From JALHMI01 sp964598535 (GTDB taxonomy: Bacteria > Planctomycetota > Planctomycetia > Pirellulales > PALSA-1355): a stretch of DNA of 64,000 nt. This document shows positions 16,272 to 25,154 of this stretch, one piece after another. Below the pieces are notes generated by a model. That model was not told the DNA's origin and did no database searches. It was given only the letters and a program-made list of their open reading frames with translations. Position 1 is the first letter of the stretch; each line of letters starts with the position of its first letter. The stretch covers positions 1 through 64,000 of the forward strand of contig CAZRCI010000013.1 in the NCBI GenBank assembly GCA_964598535.1. The letters are read 5' to 3'. A program made the translations under genes and the position numbers.

Positions 16272-16565
16272 CTAAGGCCGGTGATTGATTGACTTATAGA
16301 AAAGAAATGCACTTAGCAACAGTACCAGCGCGGGGGCCACAAACAAGCCAATCGCGACTCCAGGCTCCATAGGCCGCTCTTGGATCATCTCCATGTTTTT
16401 CTTAATGCCCGCAAAGGCCGCGACAACGGCCAGCACGGCACCGGCTAAATAGCCTTTGTGCATTCCGTCAAGCCGGGGGCTCCGACCGCGCAGGAGCGAT
16501 TGGACTTCTTTAGCCTTGCTAGGCTCGGATTTTGGCGAACGAAATGGATTGTTGTCATCGCTCAT
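16272..16565 (-). CDS. Small two-helix membrane protein
   Basis: A 97-residue protein. A polar N-terminus (about 36 residues, with NPFRSPKSEPSK, typical of planctomycete membrane proteins) is followed by two hydrophobic helices at about 37-53 and 68-88. It has no recognised domain. It stands alone between the BNR gene and the DoxX gene. The function is unknown. Confidence 0.65.
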   Translation of the reverse strand: MSDDNNPFRSPKSEPSKAKEVQSLLRGRSPRLDGMHKGYLAGAVLAVVAAFAGIKKNMEMIQERPMEPGVAIGLFVAPALVLLLSAFLFYKSINHRP

Positions 16566-16733
16566 GCCATCATCCTTAACAGCGGGGCTTAGGGGCGGAA
16601 GCGGTACCCGCTTCGCTCATGGGGGTAAGATAGCTACCGTGCATGAAAAAGCCCCAGCAGGGTTGGCGATCCTTTCCCTAAGTTAGTGCCCTCAAATTTT
16701 TACTGCTTATTGGGGCCGCGGTAAGCAGTCGGG

Positions 16734-17132
16734 TTAAGTTCTCCACGGCGCCAGGACGCGCAGCCGCGGTTCGCGAAGGTACAGCCCCAGCCACAACACG
16801 ACGCCGAACAAAACCGGCGAAAAGAACATGCCGTCGCCGGCGCCGACATGCGTGGCCGTTGCCCCGCCCAAGTAACCGGTGAGCAAGATGGCGCCCAGCA
16901 CGGCCGTTTGGGGAATCAAATACAACACCGTGCTGATGAGCTCCGCCAGGCCGATGGGAACGATCGTGTTCGCGCTATAGCCCATCTCGCCAAAACCTTC
17001 GACCACCACGGGCGCGCGGCTCAGTTTCATCACCGCGCTGAACACCAGCATCAGGCACGGCAGGACGCTCAATACCCAGCCGCTCCAAAATGCAATCCTC
17101 GACGGCGCATGGACGGGCGTTTCGGTGGTCAT
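16734..17132 (-). CDS. DoxX-like small membrane protein
   Basis: A 132-residue protein with four predicted membrane helices. The DoxX-like pattern is seen: SGWVLSVLPCLMLVFSAVMKL in helix 1, a GEMGYSANTIVPIGLAEL loop, and LLTGYLGGATATHV in the third helix. The start MTTETPVHA is chosen for its GAGGA ribosome-binding site. It follows the SRPBCC gene by 19 bp, so the two are probably an operon. The molecular function of this family is poorly defined. Confidence 0.82.
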   Translation of the reverse strand: MTTETPVHAPSRIAFWSGWVLSVLPCLMLVFSAVMKLSRAPVVVEGFGEMGYSANTIVPIGLAELISTVLYLIPQTAVLGAILLTGYLGGATATHVGAGDGMFFSPVLFGVVLWLGLYLREPRLRVLAPWRT

Positions 17133-17151
17133 CGTAAAGTCCTCGCTGCGA

Positions 17152-17754
17152 TTAGGGGGTGGTCGCCAGTTCGACAATCTGCTGCAAGTTCGTTAGGCCT
17201 TCTTCGAATTGCGCGCCCACCATTTTGTCCATGTCGATCAACAAATGCACCGCTTTTCCAAGAAAACTGTTGGAGCCCGCCATCGACCACGTCACGAGCG
17301 TCCCCTCTTCCGAGGGCGTAAACGTAAATATCGTATCGCAGACGTTTTCCATCGGTCGCGTGAATTCGAGCTTGAGCTGGACGAGCTCATTCGGCCGGCT
17401 TTCCACGATTGTCATCTGCCCGGCGCCCACGTCGTCGTTTCCGTCCCAAGCGAACCGCGCACCCTCGCCCGCGTCGGGACCGCTGTACGTGTTCTTGGCG
17501 TCCGGATCGAGTTTGGCCCAGGGAGACCACTTCTGCCAGTTGTGAAAGTCATTCACCTGTGCGAACACCGCCTCCGGCGGCGCGGCGATCTGCCGCGAGC
17601 GTTCCAGGCGGAACTCCTTCGGCTGCATGGCTACTGCGCCCACCAGCAGCGCTAAGAGTATGAAAAAAATGCTCAGCACAATCCACAGTGTCGTGATCAG
17701 CGGATGTCGACGCTTGATGTCCGTTGTTCCGGATTCGGTAACGTTAGGTTCCAT
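17152..17754 (-). CDS. Membrane-anchored SRPBCC (START-like) protein
   Basis: A 200-residue protein. One N-terminal helix (residues about 17-40) anchors an SRPBCC domain: RQIAAPPEAVFAQVNDFHNW at its start, then a W-rich beta-sheet with WSPWAKLD and GARFAWDGN, and a long C-terminal helix (FLGKAVHLLIDMDKMVGAQFEEGL). Such domains bind hydrophobic ligands. It lies upstream of the DoxX-like gene in the same operon. The start MEPNVTES is preferred over a frame that opens about 70 codons earlier with no family similarity. Confidence 0.85.
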   Translation of the reverse strand: MEPNVTESGTTDIKRRHPLITTLWIVLSIFFILLALLVGAVAMQPKEFRLERSRQIAAPPEAVFAQVNDFHNWQKWSPWAKLDPDAKNTYSGPDAGEGARFAWDGNDDVGAGQMTIVESRPNELVQLKLEFTRPMENVCDTIFTFTPSEEGTLVTWSMAGSNSFLGKAVHLLIDMDKMVGAQFEEGLTNLQQIVELATTP

Positions 17755-18174
17755 TGTTTGGCCTGTGCGTGCGAGGAAAGTGTGAATCAACGATTCTATC
17801 AAACCCGAAGTGGGCAGCGCGATCAGGATGGCCTGATTTGTTTCAACGTTGCCGCTCTGCCCGATGCCAACGCGGCGCCGGGTTTCTCTTGTCATGAAAA
17901 CTGGCGAATGTCCAAGCGTTCGGCGGATGTCCGCTACCTGTCCCCCGTGGAACATCTGGGGCAAGGCCCTCACGAGCAGCGTCTGTCCCGCCGTGCTCTG
18001 AGCGTCTCCAAGCCTTCGACAACGGTCAGGTTTCCCAACACCGGGGCGAGGAGTTCGATGCCGATGAGGCAGGGCGTTCGTGTTTGCTGCCAGCCGCCTC
18101 GACAGACCCGGGACGGCTCAGGAGGGCTTGTTCCGTCGCCGAACGATTTGCAAGTGCGAGAAAATTGTGGCGCT
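17755..18174. other. Intergenic stretch, no convincing gene
   Basis: About 420 bp between two minus-strand genes. A plus-strand frame crosses it, but its product is low-complexity, overlaps both neighbours antisense and has no recognisable domain. No tRNA or repeat is seen. Confidence 0.45.
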
Positions 18175-19671
18175 TTACGACCGCGCGCGGTTCGCCGCGG
18201 TCTTCTTCACGCCGAGCGGCGGCTTGGCTTCCGGTAGCCGGGCAAGAATCGAGCGCAGCTCGGCGACAACCTCCGGTCGTTCGGTTGCCAGGTTTCGTGT
18301 TTCCGTCGGATCGTCCTGGTAGTCGTACAGTTCGAGCTCCGCGGTCGCCGGAGCCGCGCCGGGCTCCTTCCACTCCACCAACCGATAGCGATCGGTGCGC
18401 ACCGCTCGACCAATGATAGTTCTGCCGTCGACGTTTCGGGGATACGCATGAAACACGGCGGGCTTGATTCGCCCCGCCGGATCTCCCAGCAGTGGCGACA
18501 GACTCGCGCCATCGAGCGATTGTGTGCTCGGTAGCGGTAGCCCGGCCAGCTCGCAGAGCGTCGGAAACACGTCCACCGACTCGACGGGTGCTGTCGTGCG
18601 TTGAGCGTTCTTTCCTTGCCCGGGCGCGACCACGATCAACGGAATGTGCGCCGCTTGCTCGTAGTTGGTGTGTTTGCACCACATTCCATGATCTCCCAGG
18701 TGCCAGCCATGATCGCCCCATAGCACGATGAGCGTATTGTCCGCCAGGTCCAGCCGATCGAGCTGATCGATCACGCGGCCGATCTGGGCGTCCGTGTAAC
18801 TCGCCGCGGCATAGTAGCCATGAATCAGCCTGCGTTGCAGCTCTTCCGGAAGCGTGCCCTGCTTGGGAACCCCGCGGTAGTTGCGCAGCTCGCCACCGAA
18901 TTGCGGCGCATACGCAGGCGCGCCTGCTGGCGGGACTTGAAGTTCGGCGACGCGAAACAAGGCCGGATCATGTGCGTTCCAATAGGTTTGCGGCGCACAG
19001 AACGGCAAGTGTGGCTTTATGAAACCAACGGCCAGGAAGAACGGCTGCTCGCGCTTGGCCGCGGCTTGCAATCGACGCGTCGCTTCCTCCGCGACCGCGC
19101 CGTCTGGATACGCGTTGTCCGGTACGTCGGCCGCTTCATAGGCGGCGCCACGTTGGCCCGTGCCGCGTTTCTTTCCCCGGGGGCGATTCTCCGCGAGCGC
19201 GTAATTATTGGCTTCGCTTCGCCAGGACGGCGTCGACCACGAATCCGCGTCATCGCGGTTACCGTGCCCCACGTGAAAGATCTTGCCCAGCGCTTCGGTG
19301 TGATAGCCGTGTCGCTTGAAGTGCTGAGGCAGCGTGGTCGCATCGGGCACCGCTTCCCGAAAATGAGTCGCCAGATCATAGATCCCCAGCGTTTGCGAAC
19401 GCATGCCCGTCAGCAGGGCATTGCGCGACGGAGAGCACACGGCCTGGTTGCAATATGCTCGTTCAAATAGCGTGCCGCGCTTGGCCAGCCGGTCGATGTT
19501 CGGCGTTCGGGCCAGCGGATCGCCATAACACCCCAGCACCGGCTTCAGGTCATCCACGCAAATTAGCAGCACGTTGGGCCGCTCGGCTGCCGCCACGGAG
19601 CCCGACAAGGGCAGGCCAGTTACCAACGAGAACAGGAGGAACAGGCACGATGATCGGAGCGTGAGCGGCAT
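18175..19671 (-). CDS. Secreted sulfatase, iduronate-2-sulfatase-like
   Basis: A 498-residue enzyme. A signal peptide (residues 1-28, ending SVAAAE) precedes the alkaline-phosphatase-fold sulfatase domain. Metal-site Asp pair LLICVDDLKP, formylglycine motif CSPSRNALLTG (Cys to be oxidised), GKIFHVGHGN, and the C-terminal metal site WGDHGWHLGDHG are all present. The overall pattern (VDDLKPVLGCYGD, KIFH) is that of IDS-type sulfatases acting on sulfated polysaccharides. A formylglycine-generating enzyme would be needed and is not in this window. The start at MPLTLRSS has a GGAG upstream. Confidence 0.92.
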   Translation of the reverse strand: MPLTLRSSCLFLLFSLVTGLPLSGSVAAAERPNVLLICVDDLKPVLGCYGDPLARTPNIDRLAKRGTLFERAYCNQAVCSPSRNALLTGMRSQTLGIYDLATHFREAVPDATTLPQHFKRHGYHTEALGKIFHVGHGNRDDADSWSTPSWRSEANNYALAENRPRGKKRGTGQRGAAYEAADVPDNAYPDGAVAEEATRRLQAAAKREQPFFLAVGFIKPHLPFCAPQTYWNAHDPALFRVAELQVPPAGAPAYAPQFGGELRNYRGVPKQGTLPEELQRRLIHGYYAAASYTDAQIGRVIDQLDRLDLADNTLIVLWGDHGWHLGDHGMWCKHTNYEQAAHIPLIVVAPGQGKNAQRTTAPVESVDVFPTLCELAGLPLPSTQSLDGASLSPLLGDPAGRIKPAVFHAYPRNVDGRTIIGRAVRTDRYRLVEWKEPGAAPATAELELYDYQDDPTETRNLATERPEVVAELRSILARLPEAKPPLGVKKTAANRARS

Positions 19672-19839
19672 CGGGGGCAATCTCCAAAGCCAGGGGGATG
19701 GAACGCGAGTGGGGGGCTTGTTTCCCATCACGCTCGGCGAGTCGGTCAGGCGTGGCGATCGTTCCACCTCCCGCGGCGCGCGAGCATGGTCTATAACCGA
19801 GCTGTCGATTCTACCGCACCAGCCGAGAGGGCACACCTG

Positions 19840-20229
19840 ATGCGCCGCTGCCAGACACTGAGTATTTCCATCGCGCGGCCGCCGGGCGAGGTGGCTGCCG
19901 CAATTACCGACTACCCGCGCCTCGCCGAGTGGCTCTCATTCATTACCGGCGTGCGCGAGGCCGCTGGCTGCTGGTATCTGGATACCCCGCAGGGGGCGAT
20001 GCGAATCGAATTTGTGCCCGCCAACGACTTGGGCGTCGTCGATCATTGGGTCGTGCTGCCCGATGGCCAGCGATTTTATAACCCGATGCGCGTCGTGGCC
20101 AATGACGAGGGAAGCGAAGTGCTCTTTACGCTTTTTCAATCGCCCGAGATGAGCGACGAGCAATTTGCCGCCGACGTGGCGACCATCACGGTTGACTTGA
20201 CGAACCTGCGGCGGCTCCTGACGCCATAG
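19840..20229 (+). CDS. SRPBCC/START-like protein
   Basis: A 129-residue protein, entirely one SRPBCC-type domain: SISIARPPGEVAAAITDYPRLAEWL at the N-terminus, central strands (GAMRIEFVPANDLGVVDHWV) and a C-terminal helix (EQFAADVATITVDLTNLRRLL). The start MRRCQTLS follows a GAGAGGG ribosome-binding site. It is a single gene, divergent from the sulfatase. The ligand is unknown. Confidence 0.8.
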   Translation: MRRCQTLSISIARPPGEVAAAITDYPRLAEWLSFITGVREAAGCWYLDTPQGAMRIEFVPANDLGVVDHWVVLPDGQRFYNPMRVVANDEGSEVLFTLFQSPEMSDEQFAADVATITVDLTNLRRLLTP

Positions 20230-20271
20230 CCGCCTGCTGGCATGCGTAAACGGCTTCCTCCAGCCGCTGGC

Positions 20272-20964
20272 TCACTCCGCGCCGAGAGCCCGAAGCAGCG
20301 GACACTCGTTCGACGGTGGTTCGTTCCCGCGGTAGCGCTGCAAAAGCTCTTTGGACCGCGCGGCCAGCATTCGTCGGATCTCGCGGCGTTGGCCTTTCAC
20401 GCGCGGAATGCGCATCGAATCGTAAGCCGTGGTTTGATGCCGCATCCAGGCGATGACCGCCGATTCGGCCCGCCGCTCGATCGGAATACGCTTAGTGCGC
20501 GCGACGGTCCCGCTACCCACGGGCGTGGCGTGATCGGCCACGGCCCGGGCCAGGCGCCCGGCCAATGCGGCATGGCGTGGATGAAAATTCAAATACGCCA
20601 GCACCGCGCCGCGAAAGTCCTCGACATAGGTTGCTTGGACCTTCTCGCGGCGCGCCACGCCGGCCTGTTGCCGTTTGGCGTACGATTCGGTCGAACGTTC
20701 CGCCGCGAGCGCTTCGCGAGCGCGGGCGATCGTCGCGGCCGGGGCCCACACGCCATGTGAAAACGTTCGGCCTCGACGCTGAGATTGTACCACCCAGTGT
20801 GGCCCCGCGGCCTTCACGCGCCTCGTCAACGCCGCGTCTCCCGGTTCGAGCAGGAGCCAACCCATCGGAATCGCCAGGATCTTTCCATCGGCCGAGCGGA
20901 CCGAGTTGGAGATCGGGGCAGGAGAGACGATCAGCGTTTCAGCGGCTTGCGCTTTGCCGGGCAT
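20272..20964 (-). CDS. DUF2293-type protein
   Basis: A 230-residue soluble protein. The C-terminal part carries AVIAWMRHQTTAYDSMRIP followed by RREIRRMLAARSKELLQRYR, which I recognise as the DUF2293 pattern. The N-terminal half (WLLLEPGDAALTRRVKAAGPHW) is charged and without a known domain. It converges with the short START-like gene. The biochemical function of the family is not established. Confidence 0.7.
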   Translation of the reverse strand: MPGKAQAAETLIVSPAPISNSVRSADGKILAIPMGWLLLEPGDAALTRRVKAAGPHWVVQSQRRGRTFSHGVWAPAATIARAREALAAERSTESYAKRQQAGVARREKVQATYVEDFRGAVLAYLNFHPRHAALAGRLARAVADHATPVGSGTVARTKRIPIERRAESAVIAWMRHQTTAYDSMRIPRVKGQRREIRRMLAARSKELLQRYRGNEPPSNECPLLRALGAE

Positions 20965-21066
20965 GTCAAATAGAACCCCTATGGGTTGCCGAATGGAAAA
21001 CTCTTCGGCATCTTAGAAACTTCCGTGCAGTTTTTCAGGGGGGCGCTCGGCGCTGCAATTAAAATC

Positions 21067-21546
21067 ATGTCCGAACTTATCGCCTATCACGAAGCAGGCC
21101 ACGCGCTGATGGCGCTGCTGCTTGGCGGCGAAGTGCGGTTGGTGACGATTGAGCCCGACCACGATGACGGGCCTCACCGCTCGGGCGATACGCAAGTCGT
21201 CTGGCGCCGCGGCAGACAAACCCCTCGGCAGTTTGCGGCCAAGGAAGTGCAGGTCTGCCTGGCCGGGCCCGTCGCCGAGATGATCTACTCCGGTGAACCG
21301 TATCACCCCGGCTGGGTGGCCGAGTGGGCCGGAGACTGGCACAGCGCTTGGCAGGCCGCCGTGCCGCTGCATGCCCACGAACAGCACAGACTCGCCTTTC
21401 TCGAACGCACTTGCGTCGAACTCCATCGGCTGCTCAAGGCGGACGAATATTGGTCGCCGCTGGCAGACCTGGCAGATCATCTCTTAGCGCACGAGACCCT
21501 GGAGTGGGAGCAAGTCGAAGAGATCGTCGCCCGCTGGCTCGCCTGA
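21067..21546 (+). CDS. Small M41-like metalloprotease-fold protein
   Basis: A 159-residue protein starting MSELIAYHEAGHALMALLLGG. HEAGH (residues 8-12) is an HEXXH zinc motif as in FtsH peptidase domains, and CLAGPVAEMIYSGE matches the FtsH-type segment after the active site. There is no AAA+ domain and no membrane helix, so it is a stand-alone peptidase-like domain. Proteolysis is likely from the intact motif but no substrate can be named. The start is chosen because the upstream in-frame residues are unrelated. Confidence 0.75.
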   Translation: MSELIAYHEAGHALMALLLGGEVRLVTIEPDHDDGPHRSGDTQVVWRRGRQTPRQFAAKEVQVCLAGPVAEMIYSGEPYHPGWVAEWAGDWHSAWQAAVPLHAHEQHRLAFLERTCVELHRLLKADEYWSPLADLADHLLAHETLEWEQVEEIVARWLA

Positions 21547-21650
21547 ACAGGCGTCGGTCGATGGGCATCCGCATGGCTATCGGCTCGTGTTCGTGGCAAG
21601 ATGCGCTCAACGGCGCCGACTACCCGCCCCTGGATGTTTTCAACCAGTGG

Positions 21651-22907
21651 CTAATCGCTCAAGCCGGCCAGCGCCGCATAGGCAAAAAACGCCAGCGTGC
21701 CCAGCAGCACGAGCGTCGTGGGCCAGGTATTCTGGTATCGTTTGTCGATCCAGCCGGCGCGCCCGTTGAGCAACAGCAGCACCGCGGCGAGCAGCGGAAT
21801 GAATAGCGCCCCCACGATTGCATAGGCTTGTTGCATGGCACGAAAGCTGCTCGACCACATGCCCGCGACCGGCACGACGGCCAGCAGATACAGATAGCCG
21901 CGATAGGCAAGGTCGCCGGTGGATACGCGTTCGCCCGGCGGGGACTGCCGGCCAAGCTGGTTCCACAAGTCGGCGAACAAGTAAGGAATGCTTTGCCACA
22001 CGCCCAGCAAGCTCGAAAACACGGCGCTCCAGACGCCAACCAGAAATACCCACTTCACAGGCGGGCCGGCGGCATGCCCCAGGGCGTTTTGCAGGCGATC
22101 GGCCATCGCGACGACCAGCTTCGCGCCGCTGCCTTCGAGCTCGCCCAGCGAGTTGCCGATCACCACCATCGCGATGCCGAAGATCGCCGTCGCGATATAA
22201 CCAACCGCCAGGTCGACACGGCACAGTTCGAGCGCATCGGGACCGTGACGCTGCTCTTCGCGAATCCAATAGCCATAGCACAAGATCGTAACCGTACCGC
22301 CGACGCCGCCGATTAGCGCGAGCGTCCAGGCGGTGCCTCCCCGTGGAATTCGCGGGATCAGTAGGCCCGCAAGCAATTCGCTCGCCTCAGGGCGCAATGC
22401 GATAGCCGTGATGAGCACGCTTGCGAACATCAGGCCGATGCACGCGCCCATCACTTTTTCGAACAATTGATAGCCGCCCAGACGTACCAGGGCGACGGCC
22501 AGAAGGCTGTGCGCCATGCCATAGATCACCTTGTCGGTCGCGGCGTCGTGTTCGCTCGTCCCCGCAAGTGGCAGAATCGCGTGGCAGGCGACTCCCACGG
22601 CGCTCATCAACGCTGCCGAAACGAAGAAACTCCAGGCCAGCAGGTAGGCCAAAAACGTCCACGCGGCAAACCGTCCCAGATGCCGTACGAGCCCTTCGAG
22701 CAGCGTCGTGCCCGTCGCCAGCTGCCAGCGCGTGAGCCCTTCGTTTAGGACAAACTTCAGAAACGCGCCGAGCAGCACCGCCCAAAGAACCGCCAGTCCC
22801 AACGCGCTGCCGGTGAACGAAGCCGTCGCCAGGTCTCCCGCCCCGACTCCGGTGGCCGCGACGAGAATGCCAGGCCCCAAGCCGCGGAGCAGCGTTCGAA
22901 GTCGCAT
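21651..22907 (-). CDS. Nramp-family-related membrane transporter lacking the metal motifs
   Basis: A 418-residue protein with about eleven membrane helices. Helix 1 begins GPGILVAATGVGAGDLATASFTG, aligning with the Nramp start, but the DPGN metal-binding motif is GAGD. In helix 6 the usual MPH is replaced within GGVGGTVTILCYGYW. The overall architecture (LNEGLTRWQLATG, WIREE, a long C-terminal helix set) matches a planctomycete Nramp-like subgroup. Transport of a substrate other than Mn/Fe, or a different coordination, is inferred. Confidence 0.82.
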   Translation of the reverse strand: MRLRTLLRGLGPGILVAATGVGAGDLATASFTGSALGLAVLWAVLLGAFLKFVLNEGLTRWQLATGTTLLEGLVRHLGRFAAWTFLAYLLAWSFFVSAALMSAVGVACHAILPLAGTSEHDAATDKVIYGMAHSLLAVALVRLGGYQLFEKVMGACIGLMFASVLITAIALRPEASELLAGLLIPRIPRGGTAWTLALIGGVGGTVTILCYGYWIREEQRHGPDALELCRVDLAVGYIATAIFGIAMVVIGNSLGELEGSGAKLVVAMADRLQNALGHAAGPPVKWVFLVGVWSAVFSSLLGVWQSIPYLFADLWNQLGRQSPPGERVSTGDLAYRGYLYLLAVVPVAGMWSSSFRAMQQAYAIVGALFIPLLAAVLLLLNGRAGWIDKRYQNTWPTTLVLLGTLAFFAYAALAGLSD

Positions 22908-23072
22908 GACAAACCCAAGGGGCGGCGGAGTGGCGACAGGCTACGCACACCGCGGCCGTAATCGCAGTGGCCGTTATAGAGGCTCGGCCAGCGCCGTGCC
23001 AGATCTGCGAGCGCCCGCCCATCAAGCACGTATCTCAGTTTTTGGCTCTGCCGGCGCCTTATCAGCAACCTG

Positions 23073-24146
23073 CTAGTCAGAGTTTTTCATCGAGTGCTCG
23101 AGTGCCAGCAGAAGCTTCCGTTGCTCGCTGGTCAGCCGATTGAGGGCGCGGCGGTTACGCGTTAACGAATCATCCGTCTCGACGTCCTCGCTAGCGCTTG
23201 TCCGATGTTCGAGGACGAGCCGCCTCAGCCACGCTTGCTGGGCATGCGTCAATTGAAGACGCTGGGCCACGTCCTGGCGTAGCAAAAACTCGGGGCTCGC
23301 CAGCCGCACGGTCGATTCGTCCAGGGAGCTGAACGCTTCGCCCAACTCGTCGGCAACATCTTCGATCTCTTCGACGGCAATCTCGCCAAGCGATTTCCTC
23401 GCCGGAGCCGCTGCTGAACGCGTGATCACCGCTTGTCGCGCGCGCGGTGGTTCTTCCGTTGCCGGCGAGGATGGCCCCTGGGGCCGATCGCGCGAGGAAA
23501 CCCATTCCCGCAACGGTGGCGCTTCCGCGATTTCGTGGGCCGCTTCCACCCCCCGTGCCGCCTTGCCGGTGATCCATTTCGTTTTTGGCGCAAGGTGCAG
23601 AGACTTCGACGCCATGACCACGCGTGCTTCGGAATCATCTGCTTTCAAGGGATTCAACGAATAGGCCCTGTCGAGCTTGCGCATCATCGCAGCGCCCACC
23701 AGGGTTAGCGCGGCCAAGAATCCCGCCGCTGCCAATAGCAAACTATTTTTCCGGAGCATGACCAGCGGGCGGCGGAACCGGCCGCTCGGGCTTTTCTTGG
23801 AGTGTAACGCAAGGTGTTCCGGGAGACGTTCAAGCCCTAGTCGCGAGTGGCCCTGCAAGGCTCCGCCGGTGAGCTGCTCGACACCAATGTCTTCCATCTC
23901 GACGGACGCCACCCGAACGGGGAGCCACTCTTCGCCCACGGACAGTTCCAGTTGATCGCCGATCCGGCACTCGGTCGGTCCGATGAACGACACGGCGTAT
24001 CCGCCGGCCGACTCGTCGATCACGGTCACGCCAAATTCCGCCGAGCCGGCGCGCAACACGCCCTCGCTGCGGGAACCATTCACCGGAAATCGAAAAGCGG
24101 TGCGGCGCTCGGGAAGCGCTTCGCGTTTGCGACGAGTGCGAGCCAT
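23073..24146 (-). CDS. PilZ-domain membrane protein
   Basis: A 357-residue protein. The N-terminal 115 residues look like a PilZ domain: RRTAFRFPVN (compare RxxxR), then DESAGGYAVSF (compare D/NxSxxG) and IGDQLELSV. A membrane helix (NSLLLAAAGFLAALTLVGAAMM) follows at about 135-157. The extracytoplasmic part has no domain I recognise and is rich in charged helices. PilZ domains bind cyclic di-GMP. The first arginine motif is atypical here, so binding is uncertain. It is next to the EPS locus and could link second-messenger signalling to it. Confidence 0.72.
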   Translation of the reverse strand: MARTRRKREALPERRTAFRFPVNGSRSEGVLRAGSAEFGVTVIDESAGGYAVSFIGPTECRIGDQLELSVGEEWLPVRVASVEMEDIGVEQLTGGALQGHSRLGLERLPEHLALHSKKSPSGRFRRPLVMLRKNSLLLAAAGFLAALTLVGAAMMRKLDRAYSLNPLKADDSEARVVMASKSLHLAPKTKWITGKAARGVEAAHEIAEAPPLREWVSSRDRPQGPSSPATEEPPRARQAVITRSAAAPARKSLGEIAVEEIEDVADELGEAFSSLDESTVRLASPEFLLRQDVAQRLQLTHAQQAWLRRLVLEHRTSASEDVETDDSLTRNRRALNRLTSEQRKLLLALEHSMKNSD

Positions 24147-24311
24147 GGCAACAGGATTTAGTCGAGAGCAAAGGACCTCGGCCGAGCGCACGCGGATGCG
24201 CTCCTTCCCCGCCCCAGGGGGACTCTCAAACATACCTCAGGAAATCGGGGCCGGCCCCCAGAAATCGCGGGTCAGAAAGGACCCTGTCGTCCCCCCCCGT
24301 CCAAGCCCCCC

Positions 24312-24362
24312 CGGCGCGCTAGCCGTACGACAGGCCCCCTCGGCGCGCTAGCCGTACGACAG
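24312..24362. repeat. 29-bp-period tandem duplication at the end of the EPS operon
   Basis: A 22-bp unit (CGGCGCGCTAGCCGTACGAC plus AG) occurs at 24312-24333 and 24341-24362. The second copy contains the stop codon and last codons of the WecG-family gene, so the first is a duplicate of the gene's 3' end. Confidence 0.8.
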
Positions 24363-25154
24363 CTCCTGCGCCGGCCGAGTCGCATCTTGCGGATCGAACG
24401 AACGCAGACGTGCCTTCTGCATCGCCAGGTAGGCGAGATACAGCGGGTTCAGCAGCACGTAGCGCCGCCACAATCGCTTCGGCTCATGGGCCAAACGGAA
24501 CAACCATTCCAGGCCGTTGCGCTGCATGAATTCGGGTGCCCGAGCGAGCTCGCCGGCGTGAAAGTTGAACGCGGCCCCGACGGCCATGATCGGCATCGAC
24601 AACGCTTCGCGCAGCTCGTAGGCAAACACCTCTTGCCGCGGGCAGCCTAGCCCAACCATCACGATCTTCGCGCCGCTCGAACGAATTTCGGCCACCAGTT
24701 CTGCTCGCTCGTCGGCCGTGATCTGGCGAAACTTCGACGGCCGGAGGCCGGCGATGTCGAGGCCTGGCGCCGACTCGCGAAGCTGCGCCGCCAGCGTGTC
24801 GAGCAGCGCTTGCGTTCCGCCGAAGAGAAAAATCGGCACACCGTCGGCCGCGGCGCGCTGACAGGTCTTCAGCATCAGCGACGGACCGTCGACGCGCTTG
24901 CGCAGGCCCAGGCCGTGCAGAAAGTTCAGCCCCCACCGCACCGGCTGGCCGTCCGGTGTCAGCAGGTCCAAACGATTGAGCCGGTAGCGATGTACCGGAT
25001 CGAGCACGCCGGTCATGAGCCCATGCACCGCCAGCGCCGAGACGGCCAGCGGCCGCCCCTCGCGCGCGGCAACGAAAATCTTCTCCAACGCGGCGTCGAA
25101 ATCGACCGCGTCGATGCGAATTCCCAGTACGTTGTGTCGGCCGTGGTCGATCAT
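24348..25154 (-). CDS. WecG/TagA/CpsF family glycosyltransferase
   Basis: A 268-residue protein with the family pattern: GIRIDAVDFDAALEKI at the N-terminus, TPDGQPVRWGLNFLHG, IFLFGGTQALLDTLA and KIVMVGLGCPRQEVFAYE. These enzymes (GT26) add N-acetylmannosamine-type sugars to lipid-linked intermediates. The C-terminal basic helical tail is typical of membrane association. The start MIDHGRH gives an ATGA overlap with the epimerase stop. It is the last gene of the EPS operon. Confidence 0.9.
   Translation of the reverse strand: MIDHGRHNVLGIRIDAVDFDAALEKIFVAAREGRPLAVSALAVHGLMTGVLDPVHRYRLNRLDLLTPDGQPVRWGLNFLHGLGLRKRVDGPSLMLKTCQRAAADGVPIFLFGGTQALLDTLAAQLRESAPGLDIAGLRPSKFRQITADERAELVAEIRSSGAKIVMVGLGCPRQEVFAYELREALSMPIMAVGAAFNFHAGELARAPEFMQRNGLEWLFRLAHEPKRLWRRYVLLNPLYLAYLAMQKARLRSFDPQDATRPAQELSYG

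Noticed and set aside
17704..18237. Plus-strand open frame of 177 codons
   Set aside because: It is antisense to the starts or ends of two well-supported genes and is rich in residues typical of high-GC shadow frames.
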